19,599 nucleotides of DNA from an uncultured Acholeplasmataceae bacterium (lineage in GTDB: Bacteria; Bacillota_I; Bacilli_A; Acholeplasmatales; Acholeplasmataceae), in NCBI GenBank assembly GCA_937983315.1, contig CALKAH010000285.1, positions 1 through 19,599 of the forward strand. The letters are read 5' to 3'. The notes beneath the pieces were generated by a model that worked only from the letters and a program-made list of their open reading frames with translations, was not told the origin of the DNA and made no database searches. Below are positions 7,413-14,219 of this stretch, in pieces. The position numbers and the translations under genes are program-made. Every line of letters begins with the position of its first letter. Within the stretch, counting starts at the first letter, position 1.

Positions 7413-7738
7413 TAGAAGTAAATATCGGTGATATCTGTGGCTTTTATCTTTTCAAAGGGCATGAGTATAATCCATTGTCCAACCCAATCAATTTTCTTGA
7501 TGGATCCCATCGTGGTGCGAATATAACCATCATGATAATACGAGATAGAGACTTCAATATCTTGTTGACATGCGAGATGTAGTTTTCGATTGAGTTCTTC
7601 ACATTGATCATCACTCAGTAAAGGTTTATCCTGCTTACCTAACCTAATCTTCAATTCTCGAATCATGGAACCATAACCCACTAAGGCATCAAAGGGTGCC
7701 CACTTGATGATGCCGCGATCAACATATGTACTAGGCAT
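7412..7738 (-). CDS. yolD: YolD-like family protein
   Basis: Small soluble protein, 108 aa, normal for YolD-like proteins. Seen: the diagnostic N-terminal DRGIIKWAPFDAL, followed by a conserved-looking beta-rich core ending in a segment on base or phosphate handling typical of the family (KIDWVGQWIILMPFEKI). YolD proteins are nearly always encoded next to UvrX-type Y-family polymerases and are thought to act as their UmuD-like partner; the biochemical role is not settled. ATG 7738 overlaps the polymerase stop by 8 bp (ATGCCTAG), with GGTGG close upstream. A GTG three codons earlier, at 7747, is possible. The gene ends inside the terminator at 7382-7412, so the operon is uvrX-yolD. Confidence 0.9.
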   Translation of the reverse strand: MPSTYVDRGIIKWAPFDALVGYGSMIRELKIRLGKQDKPLLSDDQCEELNRKLHLACQQDIEVSISYYHDGYIRTTMGSIKKIDWVGQWIILMPFEKIKATDITDIYF

Positions 7739-8996
7739 GGTGACCACCGATCATCGTGTTGCGCGCTTTGATGGTTGATGATTCAAATTCACTTGAAGCA
7801 CGATTAATACTATTCTTTCCGAATTTGAATTTGATATCATCCATCGCTGCATGCAGTTGATGTTCCTTCATCAACCTTTCGACATCTTCAAATAATGAAA
7901 ACTGATAGACGTGTTGATCGCTCAGATTGCCAAGGCTGACATGAACACGTCGAATAGGTTCATCTTCATAGTAGGTGCGAAATAGGCTCAAGCAGGTTTC
8001 ATAAATCACCGATGCGTTTGATGTGGGCTGATCAAGCGTGATCTGGCGACCAAAACCACCACCGACTTCTTTGCTATAAGCAATGCCGAAATGAACGGTG
8101 CGTGCGACTTTCTTATGTAATCTCAAACGGCGTGTCACGTCATCAACCATCTCAAGAATGATCTGAAAAACATCGGGTGGATAATAATCATGAAAGAGCG
8201 TTTGTCCTGAACCATAGCTCTTACTGACAGCACGAATGTTTTGTTTCTCTTGAATCATGCTCATATCCAAACCATGGGTATGGTAGTAGAGTTCTTCACC
8301 TAATATACCAAAGATACGTTTGAGTGTTTCAGGACGATAATGTGCGATATCACCGATGGTGTTTAGGCCAAGTCGATTGAGATTGCGTTCCATATTTTGT
8401 CCAATTCCCCACATCTCAGAAAGTGGGGTGATTGGCCATAATTTTGTAGGGATATCATCATAGGTCCATTTTGCAATAAAATCAGGTGCCTTTTTAGATT
8501 CGATGTCTAAAGCCAGTTTAGCCATCAACATGTTTTGACCTATGCCACAAGTGGCAAAAAGCTTTGTTTCATCATAAATCGCTTTGAGAATCATGCTAGC
8601 CATCTCAATATCGCTTTTTTGATAGTAGTTCAAATACTCAGTAACATCCAAAAAAGCTTCATCAATGGAATAGACATAGAGATCATCTTCAGAAATAAAT
8701 CTTAAATAAATCTCAATAATTTTTGTCGAGTATTCCAAATAGGTTTCCATGCGTGGTTTTTGGAAAATAATGGGCAAATCAGGTGGTATTTCATGAATAC
8801 GGCATCGACTAGGAATACCCAATGTCTTTAAATAAGGTGAGACAGCTAAAACGATTGATCCACTTCCACGTGACTTATCAGCAACTACAAGAGGTGTCTT
8901 AAAGGGGTCTAAACCTAAAAGTGCGCATTCCACTGAAGCGTAGAAACTTTTGAGATCGATGCATAAAATATGACGATAGAGTTTGTATTCTTCCAC
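7731..8996 (-). CDS. uvrX: Y-family translesion DNA polymerase, UvrX/YqjW type
   Basis: Error-prone DNA polymerase of the ImpB/MucB/SamB-like bacillal group, 421 aa (B. subtilis UvrX is about the same size). Seen: metal ligands Asp14 (CIDLKSFYASVE) and Asp112-Glu113 (YSIDEAF), the group-typical GIGQNMLMAKLALDIESKK and PLSEMWGIGQNMERNLNRLG segments, a little-finger domain, a QFSLFE beta-clamp-binding motif near the C-terminus, and a terminal GGHHA like the GGH ending of relatives. The start is placed at GTG 8996: AAAGGAGG lies nine bases before it and the -10 TATAAT at 9027-9022 is just upstream. The ATGs at 9020/9023 overlap that -10, and a reading from them would encode the Shine-Dalgarno itself. 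It is coupled to yolD. Confidence 0.92.
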   Translation of the reverse strand: MEEYKLYRHILCIDLKSFYASVECALLGLDPFKTPLVVADKSRGSGSIVLAVSPYLKTLGIPSRCRIHEIPPDLPIIFQKPRMETYLEYSTKIIEIYLRFISEDDLYVYSIDEAFLDVTEYLNYYQKSDIEMASMILKAIYDETKLFATCGIGQNMLMAKLALDIESKKAPDFIAKWTYDDIPTKLWPITPLSEMWGIGQNMERNLNRLGLNTIGDIAHYRPETLKRIFGILGEELYYHTHGLDMSMIQEKQNIRAVSKSYGSGQTLFHDYYPPDVFQIILEMVDDVTRRLRLHKKVARTVHFGIAYSKEVGGGFGRQITLDQPTSNASVIYETCLSLFRTYYEDEPIRRVHVSLGNLSDQHVYQFSLFEDVERLMKEHQLHAAMDDIKFKFGKNSINRASSEFESSTIKARNTMIGGHHA

Positions 8997-9021
8997 GGTT
9001 TTCAACCTCCTTTGTGCCATC

Positions 9022-9027
9022 ATTATA
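9022..9027 (-). promoter_or_regulatory. -10 element of uvrX
   Basis: Minus-strand TATAAT, predicted start near 9015, giving a leader of about 20 nt that holds AAAGGAGG and ends at GTG 8996. The -35 region (about 9050-9045, CTTTTC) is weak, which would suit an activated or derepressed promoter. Confidence 0.5.
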
Positions 9028-9058
9028 TCAAGAAAAATGAAAAAGAAAAGAGGGTAAA

Positions 9059-9073
9059 ATTCGATTTTCGAAT
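9059..9073. repeat. Inverted repeat ATTCGA-N3-TCGAAT upstream of uvrX
   Basis: A perfect 6-bp-arm palindrome with a 3-bp spacer, about 45-60 bp upstream of the predicted uvrX start. It does not match the Gram-positive LexA box (CGAAC-N4-GTTCG). It could be an operator of another type. Confidence 0.4.
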
Positions 9074-9113
9074 GAAAATGTTCTCTGAAAAAATGACAAT
9101 TTAGACTCATTTT

Positions 9114-9127
9114 AAACGTAAACGTTT
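9114..9127. repeat. Palindrome AAACGT-AA-ACGTTT, cre-like
   Basis: Two 6-bp arms around AA. The overlapping 14-mer CGTAAACGTTTTCG fits the core of LacI/CcpA-family operators but has C and G instead of T and A at the outer positions. No promoter is obvious at the expected distance. Confidence 0.35.
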
Positions 9128-9154
9128 TCGATAAAAATAAGCCTTCAACTTATC

Positions 9155-9179
9155 CTTAAGTTGCTTAAAAAAACTTAAG
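9155..9179. repeat. AT-rich hairpin with three CTTAA units
   Basis: CTTAAGTT (9155-9162) is repeated inverted as AACTTAAG (9172-9179) around a 9-base loop that itself contains CTTAA. The three CTTAA units start at 9155, 9164 and 9174. No long T-tract follows on either strand. Confidence 0.35.
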
Positions 9180-9182
9180 ATG

Positions 9183-9212
9183 AAAATAAAAAGCATGTGC
9201 AATGCACATGCT
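9183..9212 (-). terminator. Rho-independent terminator of the DMT transporter-cyclophilin operon
   Basis: A perfect 9-bp stem (9192-9200 with 9204-9212) around a 3-base loop, followed on the minus strand by TTTTTATTTT. The stem starts inside the TAG stop of the cyclophilin gene. Confidence 0.88.
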
Positions 9213-9738
9213 AGAGTGTCATAGGTTTTGGATATGTTTGTCCTTTGAGGTCGACTGAAAGTGATTCAATCACGATATCTTGATAGGGGCGATCTTGATG
9301 GTCACGAGGTTGACCAACGATTGCATCAACAACTTCGATACCAGAGATGACACCACCAAATGCGGCATACTGACCATCTAAATGGGGTGCCTTTTGGTGC
9401 ATGATGAAGAACTGAGATGTCTGTGAATTGGGATCGCCTGTGCGTGCCATGGAGATGACACCGCGCGTGTGACGAAGATCATTATTAAAACCGTTTGAAG
9501 CAAATTCACCCTTGATGGGACGAAGTGATTCTTTACCCCAACCCCCTTGGATCATAAAACCGGGGATAATACGATGAAACGTCAATCCGTCATAAAAGTT
9601 TCTCGTTGCTAACGCGATGAAATTATTCACTGTATTGGGAGCAACTTCAGGAAATAGTTCAATGGTGATGGTCCCCATGTTTTTAACCTTTAAGGTGACA
9701 ATAGGGTGATTGGGTTTTTGATATGCTGCAAAACTCAT
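9211..9738 (-). CDS. ppiB: Cyclophilin-type peptidyl-prolyl cis-trans isomerase
   Basis: Cytoplasmic protein-folding enzyme that speeds proline peptide-bond isomerisation; 175 aa with no signal peptide or TM helix. Seen: VAPNTVNNF, the catalytic FHRIIPGFMIQGG with its Arg, GVISMARTGDPNSQTSQFFIM, and LDGQYAAFGGV, all in cyclophilin order. Phe rather than Trp is found at the cyclosporin-contact position in AAFGGV, as in many bacterial forms. The ATG has GGAGG at a good distance. The gene begins 12 bases after the stop of the DMT transporter and ends in its own terminator, so it is the second and last gene of that operon. No functional link to the transporter is apparent. Confidence 0.93.
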   Translation of the reverse strand: MSFAAYQKPNHPIVTLKVKNMGTITIELFPEVAPNTVNNFIALATRNFYDGLTFHRIIPGFMIQGGWGKESLRPIKGEFASNGFNNDLRHTRGVISMARTGDPNSQTSQFFIMHQKAPHLDGQYAAFGGVISGIEVVDAIVGQPRDHQDRPYQDIVIESLSVDLKGQTYPKPMTL

Positions 9739-9750
9739 GATAATTCCTCC

Positions 9751-10674
9751 TTATTCGTGCTTCATCGCACGTATTTTTTCATGATGCTTTCTAAAACTGA
9801 CGGTGCCATAGACACCGGTGATAATCATGACACTTCCGATGAGATGATAAAATTCAAGTTTTTCATGAAGCAATAATGCACCAGCAAGAATCGCAACAAT
9901 AGTGGAAAGGTTTGAATAAATCGATGTGATATGTGCCGGGGCTTGACTGAGTGCAAAGTTAACCAAGAAGAAGCCACCAATCGAAGCGACGATACCTAAA
10001 TAAAGGATCGGGATAATCAGCTCAAGATGAAGTAAGTTTGCAACATAATCCGTGATGCGACCTTCACTCATTAATTTGATCAGATACATCAGATTAAAAA
10101 TCACAGCTCCATACAACATCATGAAATAAGTAATCTCATAAGGCTTCAATTGCTTAGAAGCATTGCGTGATGCAATATTGAACAGCGCAGCCGATAAAAC
10201 AGCACCGAGCAATAAGAGATACCCCCAACCTTCAAATGCAATTCCATCTTGTGTTTTAAAGAGTTGAATAAATAATACACCAGAGACAGATAAAAGAATG
10301 AATAAGATTTGAATGGGACGAGGTTTTTCTTTCAATATGATAGAAGATAATAGTGTCACAAAGATAGGAATCATTGCAATCATCAGACCTGCTTCACCAC
10401 TTGTTGTTAAGCGTAAGCCATATGTCTCTGTTAAGAAATATAGGATAGGTTGAAAGAGTGCGACCAAAAATAAATCTTTCATATGTTTCTTTTCAAAACG
10501 GATCTGAACAACTTTTGTCCATCTTAAGATTTCAAATGAAAGAAATGCAATTAAAAAACGATATGCAATCAATCCGATAGGACTGACATAATCCATCGCA
10601 ACTTTAGAAAACATAAATGTAAAACCGAAAATGCTTGCAAATAGAATACCAGCAATGTGGACTTTCTTTGACAT
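9751..10674 (-). CDS. DMT-superfamily (EamA) transporter
   Basis: Integral membrane protein with ten predicted TM helices arranged as two EamA repeats of five, 307 aa, the normal length. Seen: the N-terminal GILFASIFGFTFMFSKVA and YRFLIAFLS, the conserved TSGEAGLMIAMIPIFV and KEKPRPIQ pattern in the first half, and the equivalent AHITSIYSNLSTIVAILAG with LHEKLEFYHLIGSVMIITG in the second. EamA proteins export or import metabolites such as amino acids or sugars; the substrate cannot be told. The reading frame extends to 10707, but ATG 10674 has GAGG at a suitable distance and starts just before the first TM helix. It is followed by the cyclophilin gene. A near-palindrome lies upstream at 10699-10714. 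Confidence 0.88.
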   Translation of the reverse strand: MSKKVHIAGILFASIFGFTFMFSKVAMDYVSPIGLIAYRFLIAFLSFEILRWTKVVQIRFEKKHMKDLFLVALFQPILYFLTETYGLRLTTSGEAGLMIAMIPIFVTLLSSIILKEKPRPIQILFILLSVSGVLFIQLFKTQDGIAFEGWGYLLLLGAVLSAALFNIASRNASKQLKPYEITYFMMLYGAVIFNLMYLIKLMSEGRITDYVANLLHLELIIPILYLGIVASIGGFFLVNFALSQAPAHITSIYSNLSTIVAILAGALLLHEKLEFYHLIGSVMIITGVYGTVSFRKHHEKIRAMKHE

Positions 10675-10698
10675 CGTTAACCTCATCATGTTTGTGCA

Positions 10699-10714
10699 CG
10701 TATGCATGCGTACG
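10699..10714. repeat. 16-bp near-palindrome upstream of the DMT transporter
   Basis: CGTATGCATGCGTACG is symmetric except for one T/G position pair (14 of 16 bases). It lies between a possible -10 TATGAT (10733-10728, minus strand) and the transporter start, a position suited to a repressor operator. Confidence 0.4.
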
Positions 10715-10781
10715 CAAATCCATATTCATCATATCATTTTTTTGAAAAAAATCACGCAACAATCGATAACAACACCAAAAT

Positions 10782-10809
10782 AAAAATAATAGTAAAAAAA
10801 TAATAGTAA
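10782..10809. repeat. Perfect 14-bp tandem repeat, two copies
   Basis: AAAAATAATAGTAA occurs at 10782-10795 and again at 10796-10809 without a gap, ending four bases before the padR -35. Its A-tracts could act as an UP element. Confidence 0.6.
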
Positions 10810-10813
10810 TCTA

Positions 10814-10843
10814 TTGACAATAGTGTATGGCATACAGTATAAT
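10814..10843 (+). promoter_or_regulatory. Promoter of the padR operon
   Basis: Consensus -35 TTGACA at 10814-10819 and -10 TATAAT at 10838-10843 with an 18-bp spacer. The predicted start is near 10850, immediately before the Shine-Dalgarno GAGGAG, so the leader is very short. Confidence 0.82.
10820..10840. promoter_or_regulatory. PadR-type operator filling the promoter spacer
   Basis: An inverted repeat with core TGTATG-G-CATACA, extended to 21 bp with 9 of 10 arm pairs matching (ATAGTGTATG and CATACAGTAT). It exactly fills the interval between the -35 and -10 of padR, the classic place for an autorepressor. Confidence 0.7.
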
Positions 10844-10863
10844 AACAATCGAGGAGTGATGAT

Positions 10864-11199
10864 ATGGACATCAATCAATACAATAACATGGTTCTAGAAC
10901 TCAAACGTGGAACCCAAGTACTATCTGTGCTCAGTCAACTCAAGAACAATCAATACGGCTACTCGCTACTTCAAGCACTTGAAGAAAAGAAAGTCATGAT
11001 TGAAGCAGGGACACTATACCCACTGATGCGACGACTTGAATCACAAGGATTACTCATCAGTGAATGGGACACCAGTGAGTCAAGACCCAGAAAGTATTAT
11101 CGATTATCGGATGAAGGCTTATCAGTCTATCATCAATTAGTCAATGAATGGAAAAACATTGTCAGCGACATGGACAAGCTGATCAGGGAGGAATCATAA
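10864..11199 (+). CDS. PadR-family transcriptional regulator
   Basis: Winged-helix DNA-binding protein of 111 aa, typical of the short PadR subgroup that pairs with membrane proteins. Seen: GTQVLSVLSQL and YGYSLLQALEE at the start of the winged helix, the PadR hallmark GTLYPLMRRLESQGLL, SRPRKYYRLSDEG of the wing, and a C-terminal helix for dimerisation. ATG 10864 has GAGGAG seven bases upstream. Its stop overlaps the next start as TAATG, so the two products are made together. PadR proteins commonly repress their own operon and are released by a small molecule. The palindrome at 10820-10840 supports autorepression here. The ligand is unknown. Confidence 0.93.
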   Translation: MDINQYNNMVLELKRGTQVLSVLSQLKNNQYGYSLLQALEEKKVMIEAGTLYPLMRRLESQGLLISEWDTSESRPRKYYRLSDEGLSVYHQLVNEWKNIVSDMDKLIREES

Positions 11200-12191
11200 T
11201 GAAACAAATCATTGAACGTTACATTTATGCTGTAACAAAACGCTTACCAGAAAATATGCGTGAAGAAGTCAAAGAAGAATTAGGTGCAAACATTCGTGAC
11301 ATGATGAGTGAAAATCCAAGCGATGAAGAAATTGATCGCGTCTTGCACGGATTAGGTCATCCAAGAGAATTGGCTAAAAATTACAGAGGACAAGACCGCT
11401 CTGTCATCTCACCATTATTTTATGATGACTATATACAAGTCTTGAAGATTGTTGCTGTCATTTTCCTTGCGGTCACACTTGTCTTTGGAACAATCGATGC
11501 CATTACCAATATAGAAGCACAATCCATCTTTGGAGGTATTGTCGAAGTTTTTGCTGAAATTGTATCACATGCATTTTCTTCGTTTGTGAGTGCATTTGCA
11601 TGGGTTACACTCATTTTTTGGGGAATCGATTATGCTGCACGCAACAAAAAATGGCCAGAATGGAAACTATCTGATCTTCCTGATCTCCCTAAGCCAAATA
11701 CAACCAAAATCTCTCGCGTTGAATCGATTCTTGGTCTCGTTTTAGGAACTGCATTTTCAGCGATCTTCCTTGTTTTTCTCATTCGATATATCCATTTAAT
11801 TGGCATCTATGAAAATGGTGAACTTGTTGTTCAAATCTTTAATAGCCAAGTCACCGATCAGTTTGTCATTTTCTTTATTATCAGTGCTGTCATTGGATTT
11901 ATCGTAAGTTTGCTTAAGGTTAACTATGGAGAATGGCGTATCGGTCTAGCTTCCATTTATACAGCACATGAGATCTTATCCACTGTCTTGTTTCTTATTT
12001 TCATCCATACTGAAGGATTAATTCTCTATGAAGCATTCGCACGTGTAGGAACCTATCTTGATATATCGGCTTCTGCTGTTCAAGGTCATTTTGAATCAGG
12101 AGTCACTGGTTTAACAGTCTTCATCAGTATTATGGTTGGTATTGATTTGATCTCAACATGGGTAAAGACACTCAAAGCTAAAAAAGCATAA
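11199..12191 (+). CDS. HAAS-domain-type integral membrane protein, PadR partner
   Basis: 330-aa membrane protein. Residues 1 to about 65 form a soluble helical domain (IERYIYAVTKRLPENMREEV, LGHPRELAKNYRG) resembling the HAAS/permease-prefix domain often encoded next to PadR regulators. About six TM helices follow, with pairs near residues 80-150, then 165-190, 205-235, 250-275 and 295-320. I see no catalytic or transport motif. The reading frame extends upstream to 11148, but ATG 11199 has GGGAGG nearby and overlaps the padR stop (TAATG). The role is unknown. In related operons such proteins are often linked to membrane stress or cell-envelope signalling. The transcript ends at the terminator at 12194-12217. 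Confidence 0.82.
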   Translation: MKQIIERYIYAVTKRLPENMREEVKEELGANIRDMMSENPSDEEIDRVLHGLGHPRELAKNYRGQDRSVISPLFYDDYIQVLKIVAVIFLAVTLVFGTIDAITNIEAQSIFGGIVEVFAEIVSHAFSSFVSAFAWVTLIFWGIDYAARNKKWPEWKLSDLPDLPKPNTTKISRVESILGLVLGTAFSAIFLVFLIRYIHLIGIYENGELVVQIFNSQVTDQFVIFFIISAVIGFIVSLLKVNYGEWRIGLASIYTAHEILSTVLFLIFIHTEGLILYEAFARVGTYLDISASAVQGHFESGVTGLTVFISIMVGIDLISTWVKTLKAKKA

Positions 12192-12193
12192 AA

Positions 12194-12217
12194 AAAATGC
12201 CGATGATTCGGCATTTT
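12194..12217. terminator. Bidirectional rho-independent terminator
   Basis: A perfect 10-bp stem (12194-12203 with 12208-12217) and 4-base loop between convergent genes. The minus-strand side ends in eight T's and is stronger; the plus side has only TTTT. Confidence 0.85.
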
Positions 12218-12232
12218 CCATATCCAAAGGAT

Positions 12233-12892
12233 TTAATTGACGTAAGGACGTTTTTCTTCTTCTTTATCAAGAATCGGACGTTTTTCTTCTTCAACAGGCT
12301 TTTGTTCTTCTTTAGCTTTACCTTCATTTAACGTCTTCGCATATTCTCGATATTTCTTATAGCCACCAAAACCATCATATCCTAAATAAGCAGCTCCGAT
12401 AACAGAAATAAAGAGTAAGAAGATTCCAACTGTACCGTAATCAAAATCTGGGCTGACTGCAATCACTGCACCCAATGTTAATGCAGCGACATGAATCCAA
12501 AACTTAGGAATTTCAGTTTTTTCACCAAAGAAAACAACAGAATTAAAGAAGACAAGACCGCGTGCATAGAAGAAGAATGCAAGTGCATAACGATAGACAT
12601 AACCCCAAATGGCTTCATTTTCAAGATCGCGAGTCAAAGCGATATAGATCATGACACCGCCAATGATCGTATCAAAAATGATTTCAATCAAGTTAATCGT
12701 TCGAAGAACTTCACGATTGAGTGACTTCATCAAAGGAACAACCCGGAAAATAGAAAAAACAACAATGGCAACACCAGTGATGGTGTAGACAACTTCATTG
12801 GCAAAGATCATGTAGATACCAATGCCCACTAAAATGGCTGCTAATACAAATTTAAGCACCCAACCATAACCATATTTCATTTTTTGACTCAT
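12233..12892 (-). CDS. Six-TM membrane protein of unknown function with charged repeat tail
   Basis: 219 aa. I do not recognise a specific family; the pattern of evenly spaced helices resembles small DUF308-like membrane proteins, which is only a loose similarity. About six TM helices lie between residues 10 and 175, followed by a cytoplasmic-type tail of about 40 residues that is almost all Lys and Glu and holds two copies of EEEKRP. The reading frame runs upstream to 12967, but ATG 12892 has AAAGGAGG eight bases before it and sits just after a clear promoter. The upstream extension would cross that promoter. It is a single-gene unit, convergent with the HAAS gene and sharing its terminator. 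Confidence 0.75.
   Translation of the reverse strand: MSQKMKYGYGWVLKFVLAAILVGIGIYMIFANEVVYTITGVAIVVFSIFRVVPLMKSLNREVLRTINLIEIIFDTIIGGVMIYIALTRDLENEAIWGYVYRYALAFFFYARGLVFFNSVVFFGEKTEIPKFWIHVAALTLGAVIAVSPDFDYGTVGIFLLFISVIGAAYLGYDGFGGYKKYREYAKTLNEGKAKEEQKPVEEEKRPILDKEEEKRPYVN
12246..12292 (-). repeat. In-frame 17-bp direct repeat in the gene tail
   Basis: GGACGTTTTTCTTCTTC occurs at 12246-12262 and 12276-12292, exactly 30 bp apart. It encodes two EEEKRP units ten codons apart in the C-terminal tail of the six-TM protein. Confidence 0.85.
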
Positions 12893-12923
12893 GGACGTTC
12901 CTCCTTTGATTCTCTCTACTTGC

Positions 12924-12952
12924 ATTATATAGCAACTCCTCGTTGAATGCAA
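12924..12952 (-). promoter_or_regulatory. Promoter of the six-TM protein gene
   Basis: Minus-strand -35 TTGCAT at 12952-12947, 17-bp spacer, -10 TATAAT at 12929-12924. The transcript would start about 25 bases before ATG 12892. Confidence 0.72.
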
Positions 12953-13001
12953 TGAAACACGACCCAATCGATGGTAAAAAGCATGGTTAAAAAATGTGAA
13001 A

Positions 13002-13030
13002 GTGACATGTTTATGGTGCTATGTTATAAT
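13002..13030 (+). promoter_or_regulatory. Promoter of the 13057 gene
   Basis: -35 GTGACA at 13002-13007, 17-bp spacer, -10 TATAAT at 13025-13030 with a TGT extension before it (extended -10). Confidence 0.72.
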
Positions 13031-13056
13031 AAAAAATAGAAATAAGGAGTGATTGT

Positions 13057-13560
13057 ATGAATCGACGTATTATTGCTGCAATGCCTTTAATAAGCTTATT
13101 ATTGTTTCTTTTTTTTGGATTATATGATGACAATTGGGAGTTAGGAGCGAGTTTCTTTTTCTTGATTCCAATCAGCTGGGTTTTGTTAAGCAGTCATCCT
13201 TGGAAAAGACTATCAGAGATCATGCCACTGGTTGCACTCGCAGTATTCCTTTGGATTGGGTTTGGCTTTGATACATGGCATCCCACATGGCTTGTCTTTC
13301 TTTCAGTTCCTCTTGTCAACATGATTGTTGAACGTAAAATCACCATGCGAAAAGCCGTTGGGATTGTGATCTCCGCAGCCTATATTATCATCGGATTACT
13401 CACAACCATTTGGCATCCAACATGGATCATGTTTCTACTGATTCCGATTATTAATACGATTTTCTTTCCACCCAAATCATCCATCATCTATTCAAAAGGA
13501 TCAATTCGAAGCAAGATTCGACATTATGTCATTGATGAAGAACGTGATGAAAACGAATAA
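13057..13560 (+). CDS. Membrane protein with three tandem helical-hairpin repeats
   Basis: 167 aa, function unknown. The protein is built of three similar units of about 40-50 residues. Each has a TM helix starting after a basic stretch, a Trp-containing turn (DDNWELGA, DTWHPTW, TIWHPTW), and a second helix ending in an [L/V]IPI or VPL motif. HPTW occurs twice exactly. Similar WHP-x-W...LIPI hairpins occur as membrane modules in other Bacillota proteins, including some attached to DNA-binding domains, but no other domain is present here. The C-terminal 30 residues are basic, then acidic, and likely cytoplasmic. ATG 13057 has AAGGAG eight bases upstream. It is monocistronic, between its own promoter and the terminator at 13559. 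Confidence 0.8.
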   Translation: MNRRIIAAMPLISLLLFLFFGLYDDNWELGASFFFLIPISWVLLSSHPWKRLSEIMPLVALAVFLWIGFGFDTWHPTWLVFLSVPLVNMIVERKITMRKAVGIVISAAYIIIGLLTTIWHPTWIMFLLIPIINTIFFPPKSSIIYSKGSIRSKIRHYVIDEERDENE

Positions 13561-13586
13561 CGGAGCATAGAAGCTCCGTTTTTTTA
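13559..13586 (+). terminator. Rho-independent terminator of the 13057 gene
   Basis: Stem CGGAGC/GCTCCG (13561-13566 with 13573-13578), extended by two A-T pairs, six-base loop, followed by seven T's. The stem begins in the TAA stop codon. Confidence 0.88.
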
Positions 13587-13610
13587 TCGAATAGATTCAA
13601 TGAAATGGAT

Positions 13611-14219
13611 CTACAAGCGTTCATCAAAGAAGTAAGGACGAAGCGGTGTAATAAAGAAAAAGAGAATAACACCCATCAAAAGACCACCTAAATGACCATA
13701 AACACTGATATTTGGAATCACAAATGTCAAGATGAGATTTAGTGCCATGAGTTGTTGGATAGACGATATCGCTTTTGGATGGAACCAATATTTCCGTAGA
13801 ATGGTGAGCATGAATAATCCACCCATCACACCATAGATTGCTCCTGAAGCTCCTACGGTGTAACCTGATCCAAATAGGCTCACAACAACAGAAGAAGCTA
13901 AACCTGATGCAATATATAAGAGTGCATATTTTTGTGGACCAATCAATTTTTCCATATGTCCACCAAGATAATAAAGCACGATCATGTTGGATAGAAAATG
14001 GAGGATATTCGCATGTAAGAACATCGCGGTGATGATGCGGTAATACTCATGTCCTTCAATAACCAATTGTGGATGGATAGCACCCCAAAGGACGAGATCA
14101 AATTGAAAGATAATAGATGCAAGGATATCAGCAATTAAGAAGATTAAATTCAAGAAGAGCAAAAAAGCGTTGACAGGATGTCTTTTGATATAGCGGTTGA
14201 TGAATGACTTAACGTCCAT
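13611..14219 (-). CDS. Rhomboid-family intramembrane serine protease
   Basis: 202-aa integral membrane protease with the six-TM core of bacterial rhomboids. Seen: the YRIITAMFLHANILHFLSNM loop-helix with His69, His74 and Asn78 of the oxyanion region, the catalytic serine in GASGAIYG (Ser126), and the partner histidine in YGHLGG (His176). Both members of the Ser-His dyad are present, so it should be active. The substrate is unknown; rhomboids cleave single-TM proteins within the bilayer. ATG 14219 has AAGGAG upstream and overlaps the preceding small membrane gene by 11 bp, so the two are co-translated. It is convergent with the 13057 gene. Confidence 0.92.
   Translation of the reverse strand: MDVKSFINRYIKRHPVNAFLLFLNLIFLIADILASIIFQFDLVLWGAIHPQLVIEGHEYYRIITAMFLHANILHFLSNMIVLYYLGGHMEKLIGPQKYALLYIASGLASSVVVSLFGSGYTVGASGAIYGVMGGLFMLTILRKYWFHPKAISSIQQLMALNLILTFVIPNISVYGHLGGLLMGVILFFFITPLRPYFFDERL

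Noticed and set aside
9059..9090. LexA/SOS box upstream of uvrX (GAAT...GTTC at about 9070-9083)
   Set aside because: The half-sites are six bases apart instead of four and the left half is imperfect; it does not fit the Gram-positive consensus.
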